Origin: Hofstenia miamia | Lineage: Eukaryota; Xenacoelomorpha; Acoela | Direction of reading: 5' to 3' | Assembly (NCBI GenBank): GCA_004352715.1 | Contig: SCFE01000059.1 | Span: forward strand, 735,048 to 799,047 | Length of the DNA stretch: 64,000 nt | Shown: positions 32,801 through 47,800 of the stretch, piece after piece | How positions within the stretch are numbered: position 1 is the stretch's first letter | Layout of the letters: every line of letters starts with the position of its first letter | Notes under the pieces: generated by a model | Databases searched by the model: none | The model's input: only the letters and a program-made list of their open reading frames with translations | What the model was told of the DNA's origin: nothing | Program-made: the position numbers and the translations under genes

Positions 32801-35800
32801 GTGTGCTGAAATTTTCGTGTATTCGATATTCGTGTATTACGAAATATTTCATCGTATAGGTATTCCATATTTTATGTAGGAATTCGTGCATTTTGCTTAA
32901 TCTATATCAAGAAAGACTACATAGTTATCTTAAATTTGGTAATTTGGAATTTGGTATAGACAAACTACAACCAATTGTAAGAGAATAATAGCGCCGTGCA
33001 TAAGCTATTTCTACCCCATTTTTCTAAATTTTCCGGCTTAAGTCGATGCCACCTGTTGTTGCATCAAAGAGCAAATACTGAAAACAGGCGTTCCAGAAAA
33101 TAGGTAGTTACGGTATTTTAGGACAAATACTCGTGTAATTTATTGTGCGTCGTGTCAGTTCTCATCTCGCCTACTAACTGTTGAAGGAAAGCTTTTAAAA
33201 AGAAAGGTTTACAGACTCCAGTGGAGTACTGTGTATGGAAAGCCTGTGAAGCCCTATGATCACATTTTGATTGATAGCAGTCAAGTGTCCAACTCTGAAA
33301 TAAACTTGAACAGCCGTCCAGTTGTTTAGACATTCTTTGAAATTGGCAGGTTAACTAGTTATAACAATATCGCATGTCTTCTTCACAGGCTGTGTGTTTA
33401 TTTATACTCTATACTGTGCGAGACTATCAGAGGTTCCACAATTAAATGTATATTAATATAGAAATAGGCAGAAATTGATAATGCAATTCAATATTTATGT
33501 CAATTTAGAGCATGAAACCTGGTTGCAGCACAGAAGAAATGCAGTCCTCAATTCGAACATAATAATAAATTTTTGTTCAAACATAAAGTTTAATCAATTT
33601 TTTTATAATCAAATTTTTTTACTTCATCAAAATGCAGGATGTGAAGTGAATGATTCAACCAATCATTTTGCCGTTAGACATTTATCCATTTACAAAGAAA
33701 TTACTAAAACAATGGCCTATCTAATTATTCCAGGAATCAATTCAGAAACCATCTAGTACGAACTTCAAGTTTGTAGAAAACAGAAGAAGTACAGTGATAT
33801 TTTGACACAACTAATGAAAAAATTAAAATTATACCAAATTTTAGCATTTTGTCGTGTGTCTACTGAATTTGAACAGGGTTTACTCGAGAGGGGGATGATC
33901 CTCCTTTGCTAAATTCGATATTTATAGTATCAGAGTGAATGCTTGCTCTTAATTGTTAATAAATTTGTTTAAAAATACAATTGAAGAGACAATTTAATTT
34001 GAAAACTATTCTTAAACAAATGTTTGAATATCCGCCAAATTTAGAGCCGTCTTAGGTAATTAGATACGTGGAATGAGAAACAATTGAAATTCCCATTCTA
34101 CATGAGAACAAAATATAAGTTTCTTAAAAACGGCTGCTACCAAGAAAAATCAAGCCTAAAATATTTTCTACACAAGCTTGAAGTTCAAGCAATAATGATA
34201 CGTAAAGGGCAACGCATGTAATACCATTGGATCAAGCTGGTGAGCGTAGACAACTGATGGATCATGCGGAATCATGTAGGGCGCGGAGTAGTGTTCCATC
34301 ATGGATTTGTCTGGAGGCATTGACTGCTGCATGTAGGATAATGGTGGTGGCGAGCCAACGCCACCATTTTCCCCTTCGCACTGAACTTCGTAGATCTAAA
34401 GCATTTAAGTATAAAAATCCGATTTAAATGTTTAACATCTCTATAGAAATTTACGCAAATAAGATTTATCATCAAGACTTAAGGTTCGCAAAGCAATAAG
34501 GAATTTTTTAATTTATTCAAAATAATTAATTTATTTGCTTGCTGCCTTCCATCGTTTACACAGTAAATACAAGAAAATGCGGTGATTGTCTGCACTTTAA
34601 GAAATGAAAGGCAATAATCTAATTTAAGTAACACGTCAAAGCAAACAACATGAAAAAGTAAAGTGACAGAACAAATTGATGTGTTACCATGGAATTCTCC
34701 ATGTGGAAAGGGACACACACGTGTTTCAATAAACGGCTAGATCAGAAATGTTTTTGTTTTTTAAGGATCAGTGCATTTGTGAGCGTTAATTAAACAGCTT
34801 TAGTATCAACAGTACAACAAACGATTGACTCAAGTATATTTGCCTTCCGAATAACTTCACGCGGTATTGCGTTGCCAAATCCGAGAGTTACATGAAATCT
34901 TTATTAACTCAATAATTGTTTATATTATAAGTAGGTTGGATAGAAATAATAAAAGGTGGATTAAAGTCACCTTCATTCCAAAGTATAAATGCTTTTGACA
35001 AATTTCATAGGCTAGTTAGTTTCACACGGTCAAAGCTTATAAATTCCTATTAATCACCTTAAATATAGAATTTTAACAAATATATTCATTTATATATATC
35101 AAGTATGTTATACTGATGTGTTTTAATTTAATACATTTGGGACCAAAACGTTTACATTGATGAAATCCCATCATTGACTCTTGCTAGTTATTAAGTTCAG
35201 AGATGATTATAATGAATTTTGAAATAATAGAATCCCATACTCAATCAATACTTCAATGTTAAGAAAGTTATTAGGGAATAGTCCATAGAACAAAGTTAGT
35301 AATATAAGAATGAATATTCATATTCACCTACAGATAAACAAATTAGGGTTTACTTAACCAAAATCATTAGCATAGTCTTCAAATTTTTGTAAAAACTTAA
35401 AATNAAACGTTTACATTGATGAAATCCCATCATTGACTCTTGCTATTATTAAGTTATTAAGTTCAGAGATGATTATAATGAATTTTGAAATAATAGAATC
35501 CCATACTCAATCAATACTTCAATGTTAAGAAAGTTATTAGTGAATAGTCCATAGAACAAAGTTAGTAATATAAGAATGAGTGTTCATATTCACCTACAGA
35601 TAAACAAATTAGGGTTTACTTAACCAAATTCATTAGCATAGTCTTCAAATTTTTGTAAAAACTTAAAATTGCTTGTGTTAAAAAAGCATGTAAAATATGC
35701 AACAAAATTATATTATATATAAGGAGCTGGGGATTTCTCTGTAAATGGCAAAATGCTAAACACACCAGTACTGACACACTGATTTCAAAATATATGTCAC

Positions 35801-38800
35801 AAGGAGTGCACAAAAGCACAATGAAGATGACCACTTAAAATAAATTTTAAAACCGATCAATATTTTAGAAGTCTATTGCCTACTTCAACTCAATATGCAT
35901 TTTACCCTGCTTTACTGTGTTAAAACTATGATTATTAGCTTGGTTTTTCAATGGCTACAGCAGAAAGACGTTTTTGGTTCTATATGCTCCCAAAAAACCA
36001 AATACATATTTTTCTAATCCCTAGAAGACCGCTAGCAACCAAACCTACAATAGCATCAATATCAGGCGCGGCTTTAGGGGGGAGGCACCCGGGGGGCCAG
36101 TGCCTCCTTTTTGAGGATCCTTAGTTTTTTTATAAAAGTGTCTTCCTCAAATATTTTTTAAGTTGATGTTTACAAGTTTCATCCGACAATTTAAGGTGAG
36201 CAATGCATTAATTTGAACATTTAGAGGTTACATTTTACAATGAAGTTTTCTCTTATTATTTTTGTTTAAATTTCCATTTTAGTTTAAGTTTGCTTGAAAC
36301 AAAATTGGATGGTGCCCCCCTGTTTTAAAAATCAATTAATGTAGCTTACTAAAAAACACCAGGAGAATTTTAATCGTAGACTCTCCATACAGAACAAAAC
36401 GACATCGAATATCAGAATGACAGTAGGCAATTTATTAAATTCCTCATAGACTCTTGAACTGAATTTATACATCAAAACGTTTGAAGAATTCCATTAAACA
36501 CTTTTATTCCCCAATAGATACGTAAGATATTTTTTAAGTTTTAAGCATTATATTAAATCTATCAGATGATTATTCTTGACTTAAATAAATAAATCTTTAC
36601 TCGTAATCCTCCTTCTCAGAAAGAAATTTTTTAGTGCAGTGATGATTGCTTTAGTTCTCTGCATCAATCGCTCAATTATTTCAGGAACACCGTTTCAGTG
36701 ATGATTCATTCTTATAATATTAACACCTCCACCCAAACCTGCTCCTTTATTTCTTCCCAAGTAATCCCTGAAACTTTTACATTTCTGCTCGTTTGCAATT
36801 TAACAGCAATGCCATTTTTTGATTTATAAATTTATTTTAAAATTTTGTAAATGATATTTTAATAAATTTCTACTAACCTAAAAAATATACATCTGTTAAC
36901 ATATCACCTCTTACAGAAATATTAGAATTAGAAAACTGTTTTGTTATTAAAACTTAAAGCAGAATACGCAAATTTGCAAAGGCCTAGCTCACCAATATTA
37001 ATGAAAAGTGTTTTAATAATATATATATATTAACACAGTGGCTATCTACAAGCTGAGTTTTTTGAAGTGTTCATCAAAAAGAGTATTGCTAGTAACATCA
37101 ACTCTACCGTTCTGCGGTATGCGATTACAGTTATCTTATGTAAGAATCCGATCTCCTTTGAAAATTGTTTGACAGAAAATTAAAGCATTATTTCTGTCCA
37201 TAAATATTAAGGATATTTCGAGATAGTTTACATCGGCTTTGTGCAAAGAATTACAAAGGAGGAATAAATGAAAATTACAGATTAGTATGTAATAGAAGAC
37301 AATGGTGTAATTTTTAAAATTATCAGTCAGATATTCAAGTCATTCCCTTTATGAAATGAGGCCCTGTGTTTACTTTTATTGCAACATCAACGTTACGAAT
37401 GGTTGCATCATTTACTTAGAAAAAATTAATATTATATTTAATTCCTTATTAATTTAAACTTCGTTACACAAAAGTTTCATTTGTAAAGTCTTTCTAAACA
37501 ATATATGAAAATAAACGCTGTAATCATCGATAAAAACCTTATTATTACATATAGAGAACATATTGATCTAAACATCATTACATACGTAATTGCCTGAGTT
37601 GATGACAGCAAAATCAAAGAAAAATGGCCAAGGCCTTCTAAAAAATTTCTAGAAGTATATAATGGTTCATTCCTAATAAGTGTAGAAATGCTACCACTTT
37701 TTGAAAAAGATCAAATCTATATTTGGCGAAGCATCTTTATAGTATTAAAGTAGAGGATAGTTATGAAGTCAGGAGAAGTTTATTTTGCTGAAATGACAAA
37801 CGCATTCAAGGTTTGATTTAAATGAGTAATTTGCTTGCATCTTAATAAAATAGGGAAACATCAGTCTCCATGCGGTGACAGATCAGTTATCCTTTTGATT
37901 GAACGTTTAGAAATATAGGCAGAAATCCTGATAAACATCATTTGAATCGTCCAACTGTGTCTCAGGTTAGTTTTGCAAATGCGGAAGAATACTTATTGCA
38001 TCTTAAAGAGTATCAGCTGGAGTTTACAGCAGATCATTGTTAAGTGCTACTTTCATCTGTGAACAAATTCTTCGCCAGTGCATGCATTATATGCACCATT
38101 AATCGAGTGTAGGAACTGAAGGAATAAGATTATGAACAGCGCATAGAATTCGCAGAATTCTTCATTTTGGTCTTGACTACATAAACTCTCTTCCATAGAC
38201 AGATAGTTTAATATTCGCAATAATGATATTTGTAATTCCTACACCCACGCACACAGCAAAACCATGTTTTGCGTTTCTCAACCATAATCTGCTTAGTGTG
38301 TCCATAAGGATACAATCGGTTTCATCTACTTTTTGAAACAATTTTCTGCTAGTCTAAATTAAGAAATTTTATGCAAAAAATATCCGCTTGGGAAACTGAT
38401 CAACGTGTGTACCAGCAATCTCCCTGCAGTTTGGAAAATGAATGCAATTCATTGCTGATGACGTAATGCATACAATTTCTGTGTCCTGAAGGGAATACAT
38501 GAAAAGTTATTGGGGAAACTTTTGCAGGACAACTTTGTGTTGACGTTATTACGAGATATTTTCCTGCCTAATTTTCTTGCCAACCCGGTATATGAATACC
38601 AGCCTAAATATAAAAGCAATCGTGCATAACCATCTTTCAACAGATTGGGTACAGCATTTGAGGAAAAACATAAAAGAAAGGAAGAGGTGTTAAAGTTAAC
38701 TAATGAAAACGGTGGGAATTTTAAAGAGATAAAAAAAGTCATTGGCTCCATTATTCTTCAGCAGATAAAAGTTTAAAAACATCTTTGGTGTCCAAAGAAA

Positions 38801-41800
38801 ATTGAATTCTTTCGCCTTTAGATAGACATGTAAAAGGCTTTCAATGTTCCATAGTCGCTTGGTTACATTAAAGTAAAACTAATAGAAATAGGGTCAAACT
38901 ACGCATGCCCGCTTAAAAGTAAAACTGTTTCAAGCATTTTCATGCAAATCTTCTCAAGCCCATTGGGAAATTTGAAATCTTGGACACTGACAAACATAAT
39001 GGTGAACGTCATCCAGAGGAATGTTGAAAATTTGTGCTAAAATGCATTACTGAGTATGAAGTATTTTTAATCTATATGTCTTTTTCATTGTATTTAGTCT
39101 TTTAATTGTCTTATAATTACTGTTCTGTGTAGCTTTTATTCTTTCTTACTTGTCTCTGTTGTATATTGTTTAATTTTGTAAATACTGTACATATAAGTTA
39201 CTCATTGTAAATGTGTACCAACTAGACAATGTAGAGGAAAAGTGAAATATAGCTATTAAAGTAAGTACTTGCACAAATGATTAAGAAGTTTATAAAGCGC
39301 ATGGGAGCAAGAATTAAACCCTGCTGTTTGAGTAAGCCCCGTGTACAAGATAAGTTTTCCCTTATGACTTCCGCTTACGTAAGGGAAACTAATTGCTCGT
39401 AAGGGAGACATTCGAAAACTTTGCTTACTTTTGCTGTTAAGCATATAACTCATAAGAAAACGCAAATGATAATTACTTCGTAAATAAAAATAAACTCATA
39501 AGGGAAAACTTATCGTGTAAACCGGCCTTTAATGTAGATAGACCACCCGAGTTTCATTGAACCGTACTATGCGCAGAATTCTATAAAAAGTGGTGCTTTG
39601 AAATTTTGAATATCTCTATTAGTTCATGGATTATAAGTAGTGTTGTGGGTTCCCAATATACTTAAACCGGATTAACAGGACCGGAATTCTTTCTAACTTA
39701 ACCGAGATTTAATCGGATCCTTAAAAATAAGCATCATATTCAAAGTTAAAAGAAAAATATATTCTATTTTTACTTTCAAAATTATATATATATATATATG
39801 AAAATTTAATGAAAGTAATGTATTTAGTTAAACAAAATGGAAAAGAATAAGAAGTTTAGAATGATTTTATCTAAATGAAATATAGTAAAACAACAATGTC
39901 AATTCAAACATGTTACAGTCGATGTATCATTTTCGCTTAAATTTGATAATTTTTATTACTGCAATTCCATAATTTGAATGCAAAAATGTAGAATGACAAC
40001 AGGTAGGAATCCTTGCACAATTTGCCACAATTTCTATTCTTTTGTAACATTCCAATAATTGTAATCAATAAATTTTGAAAATCAAAAATAGAATTTTTAA
40101 CTGGATTTTAACCTGATTAACCGGCTCATGCAGATTAACCGACTTTAACCGGATCGGTTCCGTTTAACCGGTTTTAACCTGACCGGATCCAGCACTAGCT
40201 ATACGCGTTTCCAATTTTTTCAAGATCTCACCAAAGACTTTAAAAAAATTTCTCGGAAAATTAAGTTTAAGAAGAAAATGAAAAGAGAATTTAATGCAAT
40301 TCTAGCGAACCATGAACGTTTTTTTCATAAAAATCATGTAATTTATGTAGAAAGAAGTAGCGAATCGGTGGCAGAATTATTGCCAGAGTTCAATATCCAA
40401 ATAAAACCCAACCAGCTTTCTTAAAAAATTAACGTCGATTCACACCATGTATTTCCACACTTAATGTGTCGTGTTTGAAGTCCATTTTATGTGTAAATAA
40501 ATATGAAAATTGAGTAAATTCTACCTCCAAAGGAGAACGTAGGGACAGTAATAAATAACAAAACCAGTGGACTGTTTACTTACAGAGTTACGCAGCATAA
40601 ACGATGACGATCCTATGTGAAACGAATTGGCGGTTAATAATTTTTCCATAGAAACTGTTGGAAGCATTTCACGCAGCGACAATGAGCAGTCATTTAATCA
40701 TTGTCGCAGCTAGCAGGCCGTGATAACGTTCCCAGCTTCAAAGCGCAACCGTCACACCATTATTCCGCCGAATATTATCAAAATATCACTCAATTGTTAG
40801 TTTACACATTTTCCTACTTATTGCGTAAAGCAGAACAAATAATCACGCAGAAGGTTAGATTGCATGCACGGTAAAAATAAGACTGCGCAATAACACCGAA
40901 TCATCACAAGCAAGAATTTGCAATCCACATCTCGTCCTACAGCAATGAATAGGTCGAAGTCTAATCTTAAGATACCTGCCTCCGGGTAATTAATTGATTA
41001 CACACGGCGTTACAGCAAAACATTATTACCAAGTCCATAAAGCGAATTGATCTGGCCGAAAACTTGGAAATCAATTATTAAGGAATGTCATGTAGGTATA
41101 AAACTAAGAACGCATTCAAAGCCACATGATGGTGTCAGGGGCTTACACAGGATTTTCCTGACAAGGGGGACATTTTAGTTATTACCAAAAGCGGGGCCGT
41201 CCCGCGAAAATTTTTGAAAATATTGAGAAATGATATTCTGAAGAATGCCTTTCACGACATTAGATTTTAAGCTATATATAAACACGCTACCCTATATAAA
41301 TTTACGACAGATACACAACAATTTAAACTAAATGACAGAAACCAAGCCTGGTGGATTCTTCGACACTAAAGGCAAAAATTATAGAAAAATAGATGCAATT
41401 CAAGCTAATATCGAGTTAATTGGAGTACTTGAAGTGTCGAGTACTCGAAGGGCCCTAGTTTGCAGGTGCGCGTCTACAACGTACTACGTGAATGCGGTGG
41501 ATAAAACATCATCATAATGAAGACAACTTAAATGAAACAAATAATAGAAGGATTTACAGAATAATTCATTTACAATAAGCAAAGATACTGAAGCAAACAT
41601 GCCAACTACTTAGTAAATGATTACAGATCCATGCTACGTTTGTTGCATTTCGACTCTCTATATGTTGAGTAGACATGACGGTGTCCTAGTAGTAATGCAC
41701 TTAGAAACCTAAAGCACGTACAGAAGCGAGAGCTTTTCCCAAGGCATCACTGGAAGAAATTGGTTGCTTTATTTCAAAGCCTTCAGGCGATCGAAATGTT

Positions 41801-44800
41801 GACATTGGTGGAAGATATTGATTTGGAATGTCTTGTGACATATTGATATAATTCTAAAAAATGCTCATCAAACATAATTGACAGTCCAACTTACCATTGG
41901 AGGACAGTTGGGATCGTAGGACTGGAGGTATTCCGCATTGAATGTGGTCATTGGAATGTTCTGTGTTGGAGGAATTTGATTTTGAGTTGTGTTATCTAAA
42001 TAAATCAATTCAGTAAATTTAAACGTATTCAAGCAGAACTTTAGGTATTAAAATAGTTTAGCTATAAAATGTGTAATGTTCACGGTTATTACATCTCATC
42101 ACGACATTAAGTGAAAATATCAAAAAAAAATATAATTTCCGGGTTTCAGTCAACTATAATAGTGTCTGCAATGGCAAGGCTGCTCTTTGTAACTTTTGTT
42201 TGCAGAGAACTATCACATTTTCAATAATATTGCTAATGTTAAGGTTTTTGGGAAAATTTATTAAATTTTAAAGCACTGGAACATTTCACGGTCTCTACAA
42301 AAGCATTTGGATACTCCATTTTCAAATTAAAAGAAATTGGTTTGCAAAATGGGGCTTATATCATGTACTGCAAAATTGCCAAATTCAAGAGCATTTGATT
42401 TTTTATATGAAGGGAAATAATATTCAAGTTTACATAAGGCAATCTAAGACGATCCAATAATGAAATAGTTCATCGGGGAAGAGAAATGCTCAATCACTTC
42501 ATAAATACGCTTTACCTTCTCTAAAGTCGATTACAGCTACTGTGGACAAGATAGGAAAAGGTTTATCTATAGCCTATTAAATTTAGAGGGACATGGCTGG
42601 AACAATAAAAGTGTCCATAAATATATATTTTTGGAAAGAGTAATCTGAACTATCTTCTTCATTATTTGAGAATATTCATTCGAGGCATTACACTAATTTA
42701 ACATCATTAGAGTTCCGGACCTGGGTCTTTTCAACCCGTAACATAAATTATATTTGGTTAATATTTCATAAATCATACAGCAGGTCCTATTTTTCAACTT
42801 AATATATGGTGATAGTTCTATTAAATTCCAAGTTTGAACGTTTTTGTATTTTTTGCGTGAAGATTTGAAATGATGAGTTTTTCTTTCAAACGATTCAAGG
42901 AATAAATATAATTCCAGTGTACTACCGTACTCATTTTTTAAATCATTATACGTTTGGCTCCGAGATTTAGTGAGGAATGAGAATAAAAAAAGAAAGGGGT
43001 TTTATCTAAAACAGCAAAAAGTGCGGTAAAATTAGTATTTATTGTAATAGTGGCACAAACGGGAGTACGAAGTCGAAGTTGCTGGAAGAAGTTAGTGACG
43101 GAAACGTCATTAAAGAGTTCGCAGAATATCAATACGTTGTGCATCAATGTTTGATGACATAAGAGATGTGAATCCTGAATGAGTAGAGCAAATACCTTTA
43201 TAATTGACACCAAACAACCGCATAAACATTTTAAACAACCTTTGTGCGCATAAATATTGCTCCAGATCAAGCAAGCTATTAACGCTCCATGATGTTATTG
43301 AGCTGAATTCGGATTGTATTCAGCGAGGAGGGGTGGATTATTACCAACCACATCGTCTGCAATCTTTTGCAGATAATTTATTGAGATTCATACTTTTAGC
43401 TAGATACTAAAATGCATTTGAATTAAGGTATATCCCTGATTTATCCTGCGTGGATTGAAACTAAAACTATGAAGTTATGCGACAGTCGATCAAACTCATT
43501 CAAATAGGAATTTGGGATTTTCAGTATCCTAATTAATCATTCTTTATTGATTTTATCCTCTCAAATAACTCCAAAATCGTTCATTGCTGATAGCTTATCA
43601 ATTGGTTTGATCGGTTTGCGGCATCGGTAAAGTCAGAATAATATATTTTACTATAAACAACAAGAAAATCGCAGGATTCCATTCATGAAAAATTATGGGA
43701 AGCGCAGTTACGACCACAAAAGGATTTTACCATTTACAAAAAGAGGCAGTTGAAAGAAGTACGAATCGGTAGAAGAACTGTTTGATCCCCCTTCTATGAA
43801 ATCCCAAAGAATTCATTGAATGTTAAGAAACTAGTCACGGAAGAAATACTTTTGTTTTTTATGGACATGAACAAATTTTCAAGCGGAGTCGAACTTTCTC
43901 TTCACAACAAATATATTTCTGCAGTATGAGCTGAACTTATTCAATCAATAATTAACTTTATTAAGGAGCACTTGCAGTGTGATAAATCCTTCAGAAACGG
44001 TAAGCCTTTGAGTCACTCTGATCAATTCTATGATGATGCTGATCTACAAAAGTATGCTGAGGCGATCTGTCCTGACCGAGAAGTCCAAGTTTACAGACAG
44101 TTTCCTCAGTGAGAAGTCCTCAGAATGTATTCGTGAAAATTTGAGGATTGCTATTTTCGTGGGGTGGAATTCTCTTGTTATTGCGCTAAAACCTATTTCT
44201 GTTGAAGTCGAAAGTCTTATTTCAACATATAATACCTCATAGATATAGATTTTCGACATCAACAATTAAAAATTCACTGTATATTAAACTCAAAATGCCT
44301 CCATTGGCAAAATATGTCAGGCCTACAGTTGCCAAGTGGCTTAATGATAAGATCAAGCAAAGTACAGCAAAATATTCTGCTGGATTTTCAGGGAAGCACA
44401 AGAGAAAGACTACAATGCTGATGAAAAGGAACAGCATGTATGTTAGGATATTTTTTTAATATTTGAGTTTGTTTCTTCTTACAATACAATTGATCATTAT
44501 TGAATATTTTTAAAATATGTCACACATTTTTATTGCAATGCCACATTCTAGTTTTCTAAGGCCACACTGTGTAACACTGGAAACCTAGTTTTGGCGACTG
44601 GGTTAAACATTTCCCTGGATCTTACTAAATTATCCCAAGTCATAAAAAATTAAATCCGAACGTTGATCGCTACAAGTAGTTTACTACAACGGATGGATGA
44701 TAAAATTGGTCTGCTTCCTTGCTTTTGCTTCGCATCGCGGTTCTCTGAGTGCGAATTATTGATTTTATTTCACATCGCGCTCACAGCGAGAATGCATTTT

Positions 44801-47800
44801 CCGTTAATTGGATTTGAATAACAAAACAGCTATCAATTATTCTAGACCGCAAATTTATTGACAAACAATCACTTGCTGAGAAATCATTCGTCTGCTGATA
44901 ACTCAGGCTCAATTGAATGTGGATTTCGCATATTTTTACTTTATTTCATAAAACTCGGGTTCTTAGCCTGCATCTTGAAATGTTATAAAAGCTAATTTGA
45001 AGATTGATTTCGATTTCGAACTTTACCCATGCATTTTTGCAAATCAAACCAGCAAAGAAGTGGGCTTAACAGGTAACTTTGGTCGGCAAAGTCAACTGGA
45101 TCAAGGTCAAAGTAATAATCGTCAAAACCTCTTCCATTAATATTGACATGTTAATCAAAAATGTTTATAAAAATTATAAAAGATCCGCAATTTCAGATGT
45201 TTAATCATTTTGAAAAGGGGTGGGGGTGCGACCGTCCCTCCTCAAATTGCCCCCAAATTATTAGTTTATTTATATAATACATATTACTTTTTGAATGAAT
45301 AGATTTCAATATCAAAGCATTTCCATGATGCCTAGTAACTGACTGTCTTGTCTAAGTACTTGAAACCAAATGTTTTTCATTAATTTGAGTGGCATACATT
45401 GGAGAAAAAGTAGAATTTACTAATAGTTCATGAAAGCTAAGTGCCGCGATATACATTGCGTATTTTTCATGACCAATTTAGTAAAAATTTTAAACTGGCT
45501 GACATAAATTAGAGTATTGCAGGGTGGCATCTTTTTCACAAGATGAAGCATGTTTGGGAAACCTGCTTCTGCCAATCATTGTTCGGCTCTAAGGCCTTTT
45601 TATCAGGCAAGTGGAAGCACTTTGATCTTCGAATTTGCACTATGAACAATATTTTGCGCTGTTAAGCTTGCAGATCACGATAGCTTTTTCTGCACATTAA
45701 GTGGTTTTGCTGCACATTTCCCTGTTAGAAAGAGGTGATTGTGGTTAAATAAACCGCAGACTCCATCTTCCACCCCTGCAATATTGAATAGATGTCTCAA
45801 ATGTAAAACATACCCTGGTATTATCTGTTCTCTTGTTCATGGAGTAAAGTGCTGAGATGTTTACAATTCAGTTATTGATGATTTTATTTTTATTTGTTAT
45901 TCTTGATTTTCTGTCTCCGCTCTTGATAATATTTTTACCATTCACGGGAAACGCAAAGTCTCCGTATTTCTCGCTATTCATCATTCTATAATGATAGCTA
46001 CCAATATTGAACTGAAATTAAAATAGATTTGCAGCATTTAAGCAAACTTAAAAACCAATAAATATTTACCATTTTCAACAAAAAACGCAAAACGCAGACA
46101 GATCTTACTATCGTCGAGTATTATATTGCATAACAGAATGTGACCTTTTTTTTGATTTGAAATTAAAAATTAGTACGTATTTTAGAATTGGATAAATTAA
46201 AGTACAACACAAACATGAACACGAATCACTGCACCCAACACGACCCGAAGCATGATCGTGTTGGCGTCACGATTGCACAGCTCTATTTCCAATCTCCAAG
46301 ATCTCATATCTTTCAAATAAAGCAATTGTACTTGTTTATGCCGCATACGGAGAAAAGTTGGTGATACTAATACATCTGAAGGTTAGGATTTACCGTATCT
46401 GATTGCTATTGCAATTACTATGATCGTAAAAAGCCTTTATTGATCCTCTGCGTATCATCAGAAGATAGAATTGCATATTAATTAAGCACGATGCATTCCT
46501 AAGCAGTCCTTCCGCTGCAATTTCTTTGATGAACGTTTATTTCGTTTTTATTTGTATTCTACATATATATCTGATAGTATATGTATTAGCATTTTTGTAC
46601 TCCTATGAATATACTAATGTGCTCACTATTGAAAAAATTAAAATAAATGTACTTTTTTGAAAATTTCAGCAGAGTGACGTTTAATGTAGGTTAAAACTTC
46701 TAAATATTTGGTATTTCATAATTTAAAAATTGGCCTCTGCTAGATTTTTTATATTGATTACTTAATGGCTTTTCTTTAGGGTTAGCCATGCTAAATAGTA
46801 ACATTCTGTAAGTTCATTTGAATTAACTCTTCAAAACCAACACGACTACAAATAGGTGTAATCTAAAAAATTGCTCAATTGAAAGAAATAAAAGTTTTCA
46901 TAAATTTGTAATATGTAAAATAATTTTAACCAAAAATCCCTTTGGCTTTAATAAACAGTCGCTACGTGTTGATTTATTCAGAACTACTGGAAGAATATCG
47001 ATTGCTGTAAGGGCTTCGAAGCTGCAGCCAGATCCAAGGAGCAGCATTTAAAATGCCGGTGGAGCAAGAGTTGGAACTGAAGCCAGATGCTTCTAGAATA
47101 AATCCAGCTCCAAATCATTTTTGAGGTGCTATTTTGATTATTTGATTTTCGTTAAAAATTAAGCTTTAGTGTTACAAGCATGAATCATGAATAAAAATTA
47201 GCTGAAATTTGAAAAAAATCAATAAATTAGCAAAAATTTGCATTAATCATGATGGCATCGACGCTGAAGTAAAAAGTTTGAAATTAATGTTCCCGGGAGC
47301 AGGAGCAGGTTTATATATAGGATTACTCCGTAGGCCTGATTGTGGTGATTTGTATTCGATAACGAAGAATTGTACTGCGCTATTGCACAAGCCATTGCCA
47401 AGGCAAAATAATTTTTAACCTTGTCAAACATTTTAATAATTTTTTAGATAAAGGGAAACGAGAAAGAAGCAAAATCCCTCTTGAGGAATAGCAGATAAAA
47501 AATGAGTAAATAATAGTAAGCAACTTACTTGCGTAATAGTTGTCAGAGTATCCCACTACAGGCGGAGGCTTGGGCGAAGTGTAAGTGCGCGGAGATGCTG
47601 ATAAACTGTCTTCTGCCACGTTGGCATACTAAACAATTAAATTAGGAAAGAAAAGGTTTTATTGAAATGGAAATGCGAAGTAATTTAAAGCGAAATATCA
47701 CTGGATGAAAAATATTGATCGATTCCCGCTGGAATAATCAACAAGTCAACAAAAGCAAGTAATACTTGGCGCCAAGGCATTAATTACTACCAGTGGAGAT

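Larger units (their letters stand above)
34396..40583 (-). other. E-protein intron, 6.2 kb
   Basis: AT-rich. It contains an assembly duplicate (35146-35668), a possible mobile-element end at 36065 (caggcgcggctttagggggg), short AT tracts and a hAT-like element (39638-40197). The minus-strand open frame 38449-38751 is unrecognised. Confidence 0.55.
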
